Below, piece after piece: positions 21,183 through 31,278 of a DNA stretch of 64,000 nt. The stretch's first letter is position 1; the number at the start of each line of letters is the position of its first letter. A program made the position numbers and the translations under genes. A model generated the notes under the pieces. It was not told the DNA's origin, did no database searches, and saw nothing but the letters and a program-made list of their open reading frames with translations. This DNA comes from Megamerina dolium. Lineage: Eukaryota; Arthropoda; Insecta; Diptera; Megamerinidae. Location of the stretch: positions 71,475,628-71,539,627 of the forward strand of contig OY978525.1 in the NCBI GenBank assembly GCA_963854835.1, given 5' to 3'.

Positions 21183-21655
21183 GGAACAAATGCAGAATAG
21201 CACACCCTGAGGAAAATTTTTTTTTTTCATCGTATAGAGCCTATTTTTGTAAACATAACGAACCAAAATATTTTTGGCGAAAATGCCTACAGAAGGCGTG
21301 GCTGAAGGTGAAAGTTCAAATTTGAAATTGCAATTACTCATTAACCTTGCAATTCCTTTTTATAATATGGGTATCAAATAAAAGCTCTTTTTAATTGTAG
21401 CATCAAAGTTTTTAACCCTTATATGGCCGAAATCGGCTTCGCCACCATAGTTTTTATTTGATACCCATATTATAAAAAATAATTGCAAGGTTATTGAGTA
21501 ATTGCAATTTCAAATTTGAAGTTTCACCTTCAGCCACACCTTCTGTAGGCGTTTCCGCCAAAAAATATTTGGTTCCTCATGTTCACAAAAATAACATCTA
21601 TACGAGTCAATTAGTTATTATTTTTTACCTTAAAGTGTGCTATTCTGCACTTATG
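21183..21655. repeat. Long imperfect inverted repeat (about 200-bp arms)
   Basis: The left arm (about 21183-21385) and right arm (about 21447-21655) are reverse complements with scattered mismatches. Both ends carry TGCTATTCTGCA and both inner edges carry TTTTATTTGATACCC. A roughly 60-bp spacer includes GGCCGAAATCGGCTTCGCC, itself partly palindromic. The transcript could fold into a long hairpin. The structure resembles a foldback element or MITE; no transposase is encoded. The short matching frames on the two strands are only the two arms of the repeat. Confidence 0.85.
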
Positions 21656-21932
21656 CCGACAATAAAGCGAGTTATTGACAATTGTGTTAATAGCTCCCTT
21701 CTTTATTCCCTCGTTCACAATTTTTTACATTTGTAGTATACAATTGCACTGGAATGGCTCCATAAGTTCCTAGCCTGTAACTATTGAAATTTTTCCTTTT
21801 GTAGCTGCTAAAGCTATTAGTTGTTTCTGGTTCTTTGGCACAATCCACAGCGTTACGCACTTTTCGTTACGCTCGCTGTACAATACTTGTATCAAGTACA
21901 CGAAATTCATATCGTTACATTTATCTACAGCT

Positions 21933-22230
21933 GCCAAGTATATACAGTACAAATATCTTCTTCTGTCCCTTTTTCTTTTGTTTTACTTACCTACATCGTA
22001 TAAGCATATATATTGGCACATTGACAAATAAAGTTTAAAACAGGATAACAGAGATCAATAAAAAGTTTTATTGACAACTGCGTCTGTTATCACCGATCTG
22101 GATCTCATTCGCAATTTTTACACTTACAGTATAAAGTTGCAATAAGCTTAGTGGTTTAGCAAGTTACTTGCTAGGCATTATTTTTTAATTTTCCTTTTCA
22201 ATTGCGAACTGAGAAGCATTCTACACTACA
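21933..22230. repeat. Tandem duplication, segment A copy 1
   Basis: 298 bp repeated at 22963-23260 with only a handful of differences. Shared sequence includes TATTGGCACATTGACAAATA, AGTTTTATTGACAACTGCGT and CACCGATCTGGATCTCATTC. A 508-bp unique stretch (22231-22738) follows this copy and is absent after the second copy. Unassigned DNA at 21656-21932 has no gene. Confidence 0.9.
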
Positions 22231-22738
22231 GTTACTGTATTACATCTACAGCACACCTTTGAACAATTCCTAATCTGGTGTTTATTATTGTTTTTACTAA
22301 TGCGACAATTTGCACATCTCTCCGTGCATATTAGTACACCAATCCAACTCTCTCCGAGAGATCGTTACATTTCTTAGATAAAGCGACAGTTGTCATATTA
22401 ACAAAACCGAGTGAGAAGATAAAAAAAAAGGGAAAAACATCTTTTTTTTTTCTATCGGTGGTATTTCATTGGGCGAAAAACAAAAGCAACACGTGCGTTG
22501 TACTCGTACCATCGGTATCCTCTCGTACTTATCTTTCTCCGAAATATATTATTGTTAAGTTGTAACGTCACAACACTAACAACCACTATGAGGGAAAAAC
22601 AGAGCAACATATAATTGCAAGGAATTCTCTATTTTTTTGTCTTCTTCTGCTTCATTCCTATATTGACATATGTACTATTGTTGCTATTATTACATAAAAG
22701 CCAGCATCGTCTATTGCCTTTGCAAATTGAAAACAAAG

Positions 22739-22962
22739 CAAACAAACAAAAGTAAAATGATGCCGAGTTGATCTCTCGTTTTCTCATTATTTGATTTTAC
22801 TTGTGTACCTAAATACCAACATGATCATTTTAACATTTTTATCATAATTTATATTGTATTGACTCCTACCGAGCAACAACAATTATTTCTTCTTTAATTA
22901 CTTGCTTTGATCGCGCATAATAAAAAGAAGAAGTACTGCAGCTCTTCTTACATATTTCTTTT
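22739..22962. repeat. Tandem duplication, segment B copy 1
   Basis: About 225 bp repeated at 23261-23485. Shared blocks include TGACTCCTACCGAGCAACAA and AGAAGTACTGCAGCTCTTCT. It directly precedes the second A segment. Confidence 0.9.
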
Positions 22963-23260
22963 GCCAAGTATATACAGTACAAATATTTTCGTCTGCCCCT
23001 TTTTCTTTTGTTTTGCTTACCTACATCGTATAAGCATATATATTGGCACATTGACAAATAAAGTTTAAAACAGGATAACAGAGATCAATAAAAAGTTTTA
23101 TTGACAACTGCGTCTGTTATCACCGATCTGGATCTCATTCACAATTTTTATACTTACAGTATAAAGTTGCAATAAGCTTAGTGGTTTAGCAAGTCACTTG
23201 CTTGGCATTATTTTTTAATTTTCCTTTTCAATTGCGAACTGTTAAGTATTCTACACTACA
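22963..23260. repeat. Tandem duplication, segment A copy 2
   Basis: Same length (298 bp) as 21933-22230. It is joined directly to segment B copy 2, lacking the 508-bp insert present in the first unit, so the second unit is a deleted version or the first contains an insertion. Confidence 0.9.
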
Positions 23261-23485
23261 CAAACAAACAAAAGTAAAAAGATACCGAGTTGATCTCCCG
23301 TTTTCTCATTATTTGGTTTTACTTGTGTACCTAAATACCAAAACGATCATTTTAACATTTTTATCATCATTTATACTGTATTGACTCCTACCGAGCAACA
23401 ACAATTATTTCTTCTTTAATTTCTTGCTTTGATCGCGCATAATAAATAGAAGAAGTACTGCAGCTCTTCTTACATATTTCTTTTG
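23261..23485. repeat. Tandem duplication, segment B copy 2
   Basis: Matches 22739-22962 closely. These A/B units sit 650 bp upstream of a BEL/Pao gag start and may represent LTR or leader duplications of that element. That link is positional only. 23486-24133 has no other recognised feature. Confidence 0.85.
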
Positions 23486-24133
23486 TTTTTGCTTATCTAT
23501 ATAAAACGCAAGTGGTACATCGACATACAACAATTAGATTATCAAAATCGATTTCTATTTTTTGATATTACTGTTGTAGTCAATTGCAAGCAACAATAAA
23601 CCGCTATCATCAATATTGCATTCGTGCATAATATTTATTTACATTTACTTGGGCGTGACTAACCATCGGTAGGCAAAAACGAGTAAATCCTTATACAAAT
23701 ATATTAATACACAGACGCAGTTGCATCTGTTTAGATACAACAATATTTTCTCTTTTCTTTTTTTGTTAGATTATTTAAATAAGCAAAACTTAAATAATCT
23801 ACAACACACAAAGTATTACATACTTCATATATTATTCGGTCTCTGCTTTGTAATTCCAACAATTGTAATATTGACGGAATACATACAAACACACAGGAAT
23901 ATTTATAATATCTTTGGGCCGTATTCTGTCTGATGCATTATAATAAATAAATTATTGCGGCTCTATTATTTTTTCCCTTCTTTTATTTTTTTACATTCAT
24001 TTACTTTGCGCGTGTAATTATCAGTGAACTCTTTCGAGTTGGGGAAAACGTTACGGTGCTTGTTTTAATTCGAAGTTATCAGTTTTTATTGTTCTATAAG
24101 CTTAGCTTGAATAAAGACATAAAGACCATTATC

Positions 24134-25338
24134 ATGGCAAATATCAAACGTTTTAACGCTGCAGTCGAGGAAATAACTGAAACTTACACTTATTTCCAGC
24201 TAATAAATACGGACACTCACAATACACACGCCCTCGAAGCTCAAAAGAAGGAGTTCGAGGCGGTATGGGGTGAATTAAAATCGGCATATCAAGCCATTAT
24301 CTCTCAAGAAGTTGAAGCCGCTAACCTTGATCAGATTAAAGCTAGGTATAAAGATTCGAAATTAGCGTATGTTCGTTGCATAGCCAATATAAACGCGCAT
24401 CTTCACGATTTTACGGTTATCATGTCGTCTCCCATTGCGGTACCAGCTCCGGCTGAGAGCCAAGCTCCTCAATATTCTCTGCCAACGATTCAACTTCCAT
24501 CATGCGACACCGCATGTTTTTCGGGAGATTATGTGTCGTGGCTAGTTTTCGGGATATGTTCACCGCGTTGTACCGGAACAATGCCCGTTTATCGCCCGTA
24601 GATAAATTGTACCACCTTCTTCAGAAAACTCGAGGGGAAGCTCACAATATTATTAAGTCAACTCCGTTGACCAATAATGGCTTCCTCATTGCGTGGCATA
24701 ACTTCGAGGAAAGATACGAGAATAAGCGAATTCTTATTAATATTCAGTTGAAGGCTCTTTTTAATTTGCAGCCAGTTGTTAACGAAACTGGTGTGAATAT
24801 AAAACGCTTGCAATGAACAATCAATGACTGTATCACCCATTTACAATTGTTAGATATCGATACCAGTCATTGGGATGCAATTTTTGTGTATTTGTGTTCA
24901 ACGAAACTCCCCGACATCACCCTGTGCCTGTGGGAGCAGTCTATTAGGAATAAGCGTGAGATCCCTATTTGGAGAGATTTTGATAGATTCCTAACTGAAC
25001 GATTCCAGACTCATGAATCGGTTCTATATATTCGGAGTGGTTTTCGACAACTCAGTCAACCACAGAATCGGCAGCCGAATGAATTTACTCCTGCTCGGCG
25101 TTCCAATATGTGTCCGGCGAATCCACAAAAGATTAACAAGTACCACGTGAATGTCAAAATTTTCAAGTGCCCATTATGTAGAAAACTACATTATTTACGA
25201 GCTGGTCCTGATTTCCTCAAGCTATCTGTGGAAGAACGCTACAACGTACTTAAAAGGTGCAAACTCTGTACGAATTGCTTCGCGAATTCTCACGCGTACA
25301 GTTCCTGCAAAAGCCTTTATTCATGCTCCGTATATTAA
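24134..25338 (+). pseudogene. gag: BEL/Pao Gag with zinc-knuckle tail
   Basis: The ATG at 24134 (MANIKRFNAAVEEITETY) starts a helical N-terminus followed by LPTIQLPSCDTACFSGDYVS, the hallmark of the DUF1759 Gag domain. After a frameshift near 24540 it goes on with YRNNARLSPVDKLYHLL and IIKSTPLTNNGFLIAWHNF, a TGA at 24814-24816, then CSTKLPDITLCLWEQ and the Cys/His cluster CPLCRKLHYLRAGPDFLKLS followed by CKLCTNCFANSHAYSSC. This is the BEL-type double knuckle. The capsid/nucleocapsid layout is complete but disrupted. Confidence 0.8.
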
Positions 25339-25458
25339 AAAAGGCATCACTACCTATTACATAGGATTGAGAAGGTAGCCAGCACGGAAAAAGAACCCTC
25401 AACATCCACTGCAGCTGCTGAACAATCGCGTCTGGCGTTCACCTCACAGATAATTGCT

Positions 25459-25986
25459 GTGCCCAATGTAATACATGATGCGGCACCAGTATGTAAAAAT
25501 CCTCAAAAGGGTATTACGATGCTTCTGGCAACAGCCGTAATACACGTTAAATACAATGACACTGCCTTCACAGCCCGCGCCTTAATTGATTCCGGATCGG
25601 AAGACACCTTCATATTTGAACGTCTACGAAATAGGTTGCGCCTCCCTGTTTCCGATGTCCGTACTAAAGTAACTGGTCTAAATGAAGTGGTTACGGTGCA
25701 TTCATCGAAGATGTGTCCTTTGGAGATCGGTTCTCCGATCGACTCCAAATTTTTAGTTAAAGTGGATTCGTTTGTTCTGCAAAAATTCACATTGCCGCCC
25801 TGCTCAGTAATTTCCGATTTACAAAAGGAGATCGCTGGTCTACGACTGGCAGATGAGAAGTTACACCAGAGCGCGCCTGTGGTTTTAGTTTTGGGAGGAG
25901 ATGTATACCCATCAATAATGAAAAGAGGAATTCGCAAGGACATTCTGGGATCCTTGATTGCTCAGAACACGGTCTTTGGCTGGTAG
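25459..25986 (+). pseudogene. pol: Retropepsin-like aspartic protease (A17/DUF1758)
   Basis: In the same frame as the upstream Gag, TARALIDSGSEDTFIFERL carries the DSGS active-site motif and APVVLVLGGDVYPSIMKRG corresponds to the usual 'LIGxDxY' segment of the BEL/Pao protease domain. A stop (TAG) at 25984-25986 follows LIAQNTVFGW, which normally leads straight into RT. The RT is missing; zinc-knuckle-like sequence follows instead. Confidence 0.8.
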
Positions 25987-26094
25987 TTACCGGACCAATT
26001 CAGCCATCGCAATGCGGTAGAACGATACCATCATTCTACAATAAAATCGGCATTGGCCGAAGCCAAGATATTTCTGATTCGTCTTCTCCTTCCA

Positions 26095-26620
26095 GGAAAA
26101 ATTTTTCTGAATGCAATGCATGCAACTCCCATGTTGCCAAGTTATGCTGCCCGTTATGTAGGAGCAGGCACTCCCTCCGACAATGTGAAAATTTCTCTTC
26201 ACTTACAGTGGACGAGAAAATTTCCATTGTAAACAAATACTCTATTTGCGTTAACTGCTTGGCAACTTCGCATACTTTTGCAGAGTGCCAAAGCCATTTC
26301 TCTTGCCGTTTTTGTGGAAAATGGCACGTACCATGGCACTATATTCTGTCATGAAACGCAGATTTTCACATTCTAGCTACGTCTAGAAAAATGTTGCTTA
26401 ATTCATATCGGAAGCAGAATTTCATTACTAACAAAAAAAAAAAAGAAATAATCACTTGCGAATACGCGAAGCTCTCAATGCTTACAGTTGATGAGAGAAT
26501 ATCCCTTGTGCGAAAGTGTGATTTATGAATCAACTGCTTGGCGATAATCCATACCCTTACAGAGTGCCAAAGCAAGTTCTTTGGCAAGTTCGACAAGTAG
26601 CTGACACCATTCCGTGCTTC
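26095..26620 (+). pseudogene. Two additional BEL-type zinc-knuckle segments
   Basis: Where RT should follow the protease, the reading instead gives a second Gag-like Cys/His block (CCPLCRSRHSLRQCENFSSL ... CVNCLATSHTFAECQSHFSC, about 26150-26330). A third, more broken version (SMLTVDERISLVRKC ... INCLAIIHTLTECQSKF, about 26470-26585) comes next. They resemble each other and the block at 25160-25338, so this is a local duplication or material from another Gag. 26621-27410 has no supported gene. Confidence 0.6.
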
Positions 26621-27410
26621 ATCGAATACGGCCAAGTCCGAATAGAAAGCACAGTCGCCATAATTTCTCAACTTCCTCACTTAAAGAGAAGATTAGATCT
26701 TACAGATCTTGCTTACAGATCGCAAATCTCTTCACTATTATCACTATTTACCCCGGATACAGCTGTTCATCACTCTCGGTTCCCCAACAAGAATCGTACA
26801 CAGATGCAAATGCAATCTTTCTTACACTGGCCTCACAAATGCGGAAATGCGACAATGTGGCTCGAACATACTGACCGGAGCCACCCCTACATTATATACC
26901 AACGTTTTTGTCAGATTCTTCGAATCTGACACTCATACGCATTTCTCTCTCATTTTGTTCAGTTATCCTAACCGAACGTTTCAATTGGCTGAATCCTACG
27001 AATCGTCAATGAACCCATGTATTGGCATAGATTACATGCGTTTGCAGATTCCCACTTTCTCATTATTTGCTACAATACATTTTAATGAACATAGTGAATT
27101 ATCCGTGCTATCATGAACCCGTATTTCATTCGAGCGTTTTCATCTCAGGCAATGCAGCCAATCTTGCATATCTATTCCTGCTTTACAACTTTCAGCGCAC
27201 TGTGCGTATACTCCCATGGTCACAACGGTAATTTTGCTGCTGTGGATACTTAGATCGTGTTAGAGCAGCAGGCTCTCAGCACTTCGCAAGCTCATTGGCT
27301 AAATGTGACCTACAGTTTCACCGAGGATGAGAATGAATTCCTAATTCAAAAAAATGGATGCAAAAATAGACAAAAGTGGTATACAGAGAAAATTTATATT
27401 TCCAATATAT

Positions 27411-27848
27411 TGTTACGTTTTTATTCTGTGAGCGTTTAATTCTATTTGAATTACCTTGTTCGATCACTGGATTCTGTTAGTAATAACTGCAAAACTTATT
27501 TTATACAACTATATACAGCAACAATTTATTTAATAAACTCTATTTACAATCAACTCTTTTTATAATCAACTATTTACAATAACACTTAAATGTACTAGCA
27601 ACTTTTGCCTCTGTATAGATGTTTGCGCAGTCACGTTCGGAATTCGATTGATTCTCACTTCTCAACACTGGCTCTATTTATACTCTGTTCGCAACACCCC
27701 AGAATCTTCCTTTATCGAGATTCTTCTCTTTCTTTCTCGTTTGCTTGTTCTGGTTATTGCTTATTTCTTTTTGCTGACATTCGTTTCGATGCTGCCAATA
27801 GTGTCAGTCACAATAGTGATGAGTAACCAACTATCGATACTCGTTACA
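27411..27848 (-). repeat. 3' LTR of G1
   Basis: 438 bp, TG...CA ended, with TATAAATAG promoter-type sequence and an AATAAA downstream in the element's orientation. It is preceded on the element by the polypurine tract AGAGGAGGGCAG (27849-27860 on the reverse strand). The outside flank reads ATAT at 27407-27410. Confidence 0.95.
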
Positions 27849-27907
27849 CTGCCCTCCTCTTAACCTTGTTCGTCCCGAACAAGTTTTTATACTTCCCCTC
27901 GATATGG

Positions 27908-29251
27908 CTAAAGTCGCTCCAAGTAAACTACTTTAAACTTTGCCCTTTTATTCCAGGCACGTTGAATACGATACACTACGTCATTTATCTTTGCTATAAT
28001 CTCATATGGTCCTTCCCAATGAGTCTGCAGTTTAGGGGACAGGCATTTTTTTCGTTGTGGATTATGAAGCACTACAAGCTCTCCTTCATAGAACCCTTTT
28101 GAATTTGCTTTCAAGTCATACCTGGCCTTCATCTTATCGCTTATCATCTGCAACCGCTCTCTGATGAACTGATGTACTTTATTCAACTGTTCCCGCTTTT
28201 CGCTAGTATAATTACCTTTGGATGATCTCGTTGGTGTTACGACTCCAAATTTTAAATCAGCTGGCAGTCTTAACTCGTTTCCAAAAATTGCCATTGCCGG
28301 TGTAGTAGCCGTCGTATCATGTTGTGCGCATCTATATGCCATGAGGAACATTGGTATATGTACATCCCAGTCTCTTTGATATTTATCTACGACTTTTCTC
28401 AAATATTCCTCCAAGGTACGGTTAAATCGTTCTACCATGCCATCAGATTGTGGATGCAAAGGCGTTGTACGAGTTTTGTATATACCCAGCATACGGCATA
28501 TCTCTTGGAATACAACTGATTCGAAATTTCGACCTTGGTCTGAGTGTAACTCCATCGGTACACCAAAACGAGTAATCCATTGGTAGACGAATACATCCGC
28601 AACTGTACTAGCTTCTTGATTTGGTATGGGGTATACTTCAGGCCATTTACTGAAGTAATCTATAACCACCAGAACATACTTGTTTCCTGCGTTGCTTATT
28701 GGAAATGGTCCAGCTATGTTCATAGCAATTCGCTCGAATGGAGCACCCACGGTGTATTGGTGCATCTTACCTCGACTTTTCTTAGTGGGACCTTTGGCCA
28801 TTGTACATTGCTTACACTTCCGAATCCAATCAGCGACATGGTCATGACATCCAACCCAATAAAATCGTTTCTTTATTTTCTCGACGGTTTTGGTGATTCC
28901 CAAATGCCCTTCACTGGAGGCATTGTGATACTCAGCTATTACTTCATTTATTCTTGCCTTGGGTACCACTAGAAGATCATAAGTGATTTTTCCATCTTCA
29001 CTTTCCCATGTTCGGAATAAACATCCGTCTCGTAAGTGCAGGCTTTGCCACTGCGCCCAGTATGCCTTTGCTATTGGACTCTCATTAGCCATTTCTTGCC
29101 ACTCTGAACGTATGCCCTGCTCCTTGTATTCCATAATCTTTACGAGATCTGGGTCGTTCCGCTGATCTTCTTGCACTCGTTCGGTGGTCCATGACTCCTC
29201 CGGCAATATATTCGTAAGTCGTATGTCGACAATGTGCTCCTTGCTTTCCAC
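27908..29251 (-). pseudogene. pol: Integrase of family G (G1), first catalytic Asp replaced by Asn
   Basis: A 447-codon open frame shows an HHCC zinc-binding region (HNASSEGHLGITKTV ... CKQCTMAK, about residues 107-152). The core has AMNIAGPFP where the first catalytic Asp should be (MDI becomes MNI), HSDQGRNFES (second Asp) and SDGMVERFNRTL (Glu). A C-terminal region with LSPKLQTHWEGPYEIIAKIN and VVYLERL follows. It is open except that it is cut from RNase H by the TAA at 29264-29266, in the same frame. The Asn is also present in G2 (52235-53602), whereas the fragment at 41210 encodes Asp. Confidence 0.9.
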
Positions 29252-29263
29252 TCGAGAACAATG

Positions 29264-29704
29264 TTAACATTCCATTTTGCAAGGACAACGAGATAGAGCA
29301 TCCGCGTTGCCGTGATGTCCTCCTTTACGATGTTCGATGGTAAAATCATAACTCTGCAGCCTTTCAATCCAGCGCGCCAATTGCCCTTCTAGGTTTTTAA
29401 ATTCTAATAATAACCACCTTAGCGCTGCGTGGTCAGTTCGTAGATGAAATGATTGACCGTACAAGTATTTATGAAAATACTTTACACATTCCAGTATTGC
29501 GAGCAACTCTCTTCGAGTGACACAGTAGTTTCTTTCTGGCTTCGACAGGATTTTATTGTAGTATGCTATTACTTTTTCTTGCCCGTCTATGATCTGAGAG
29601 AGCACACCACCTATTCCATAGCCACTCGCATCTGTGTCCAACACAAACTTTTGACCAGGTACTGGATACGCTAATATTGGTGCAGAACAGAGTTTTTCTT
29701 TCAA
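29264..29704 (-). pseudogene. pol: RNase H domain of family G (G1)
   Basis: LDTDASGYGIGGVLSQI is the RNase HI-like motif with the first catalytic Asp. NYCVTRRELLAILECVKYF carries the Glu, HLRTDHAALRWLL the next Asp and GNADALSR the C-terminal Asp. It is continuous with the RT tail upstream through RFVPGFANIASSLHEL and ends in an in-frame TAA where G2 has AAA, so the G1 polyprotein is truncated just before integrase. Confidence 0.92.
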
Positions 29705-29810
29705 CTGTTCGAATGCTTTCTGTTGGTCTTCGCCCCATACAAATGGTTTGTTCTTTCTTGTTAACTCATGCAGACTGCTGGCGATGTTTGCAAATCCAGG
29801 AACAAATCGT

Positions 29811-30482
29811 CTATAGTAGGTGCATAAGCCTAGGAAGCTTCTTAACTCGTGAAGATTCCAGGTGGTCGTTAAAATCTTTTCTCATCACGATAATGTCATC
29901 GAGGTACACCAAGCACGTTTTCCAGTGTAGTTTTCTGAGTACACGCTCCATTAGATGTTCGAAAGTAGCTGGCGCATTACATAAACCAAATGGCATGACT
30001 GTAAATTGCCATAGACCATCGCCAATACTGAAAGCTGTTTTCTCCTTGTCTTCCTTATCAAGTTCCACTTGCCAGTAACCACTTTGCAAATCAAGAGTTG
30101 AGAACCACTTCGCACCAGATAGTGTGTCCAGAGTGTCATCGATTCTTGGCAGTGGATAGCTGTCTTTTTTCGTAATATCATTTAGCTTTCTGTAATCCAC
30201 ACAGAATCGAGTACTTCCATCCTTCTTCTTTACCAGCACAACTGGTGAACTCCATGGACTCGCTGATGGTTCAATAACACCTTGTTTCTGCATATCGGAA
30301 ATCAGCTTAATGGCTTCGTCTCTTTTAGCCAATGGAACTCGTCGTGGTATTTGACGAATTGGTCTAGAATCACCGGTGTCAATGTGATGCGTCAGTTTTT
30401 CCATTTGAAGAAAAGATTGAACTACTTCTCCAATAGTTGTAGAGCCTTTTCTTTTTGTTGGTTGGTAAGCACACCTGTCCAT
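29811..30482 (-). pseudogene. pol: Reverse transcriptase of family G (G1), with deletion after YLDD
   Basis: Ty3/gypsy RT motifs are clear: SASPWSSPVVLVKKKDGSTR, FCVDYRKLND, FSTLDLQSGYWQV (first Asp), FTVMPFGLCNAPATF and VYLDDIIVM (catalytic YxDD). After FNDHLE about 50 residues of the palm/thumb are missing and the frame shifts; the following LHELRSFLGLCTYYRRF is readable in another frame at about 29860-29800. It joins the protease frame through another shift near 30430-30480. Enzymatically dead as read. Confidence 0.92.
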
Positions 30483-31240
30483 TCTTCCATCTGCGCTTTT
30501 AATTCTGCTCTATCAGTTCCTGGTCTTCCACTTTTTATCGACGAACCCTTTTCGCAGTCTACTACGGCAGTAACTTCCTGGCAATGACCAATAACCATTC
30601 CTTTCTTCACAACTATAGATGTATTAGTTGTATTTAATATTCGCACCGGTACTATTCCCATTTCTTTAGGTTCCACTAACGTCCTACCAAGTATGATGTT
30701 TTTATTTTGTATTTCTTTATCTGCTTCCACTAACCACAACTTGCCTGTCCCATCATCCACATTTATCTGTGTCCAAATCACCGCTTCTGATTTTGCTGGA
30801 ACCTCGTGGCGTTGACATGCCAGTACTCGTTTGATGTTTCCACTCCGCTTGTAACCGATGTTCAATGGTAATTCGACATTTGCATAACGTAGTATCCGTT
30901 GATTTAAATCTAGCGTAAATCCGTTGTCAATCATAAAATCAACACCAATTATTACGTCATCGATGATGTCGGCCACAATGAATTCATGTTCCCACGTCCA
31001 ATTTCCAATAGATACTAGTTTCTTTATCTTGCCCAGAATTTGTGCATCCTCACCCGTTGCTGTACGCAATTTTATTCCCATTAAAGGCTCAAACTTATTT
31101 ACCAAATCGCTCTTGATTATAGAATGTGATGCACCAGTATCCAGGGTTAACATGAATTCCATATTGTCCAATTTTCCATCAATAATCAAGCTGCTTGGCA
31201 CACGCTGTAGTTGTGAAATGTGAATGATGGGGCAACCCAC
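30422..31240 (-). pseudogene. pol: Aspartic protease and spacer of family G (G1)
   Basis: Retropepsin motif FMLTLDTGASHSII (residues 29-42) is followed by VIIGVDFMIDNGF, the second-sheet motif. A long Gag-Pol spacer continues to QMEEWTGVLTNQQKEKAL, which precedes RT in gypsy-like elements. It starts in a different frame after the gag stop at 31279, so it would be expressed by frameshift or re-initiation. The protease itself looks intact; the frame is lost at the RT junction. Confidence 0.88.
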
Positions 31241-31278
31241 TGTTGGAGTCAGTTCACGCCCCGCTGAACTGACTCGAT

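Larger units (their letters stand above)
24134..26620 (+). mobile_element. BEL/Pao-like LTR element remnant (gag-protease)
   Basis: The plus-strand fragment contains gag with a DUF1759-type domain, a BEL-type zinc-knuckle region, a protease-like (A17/DUF1758) domain and then two further zinc-knuckle-like segments. RT, RNase H and integrase are absent. Frameshift and nonsense lesions occur at about 24540, 24814, 25336 and 25984. LTRs could not be delimited. Confidence 0.75.

Noticed and set aside
26525..27116. Overlapping open frames after the BEL-like remnant
   Set aside because: Three frames compete, none with a recognisable domain beyond the zinc-knuckle traces already annotated.
28580..28972. 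130-codon plus-strand frame (and its counterpart at 52517-52909)
   Set aside because: Antisense shadow of the conserved integrase core in both family G copies; it repeats only because the integrase does.
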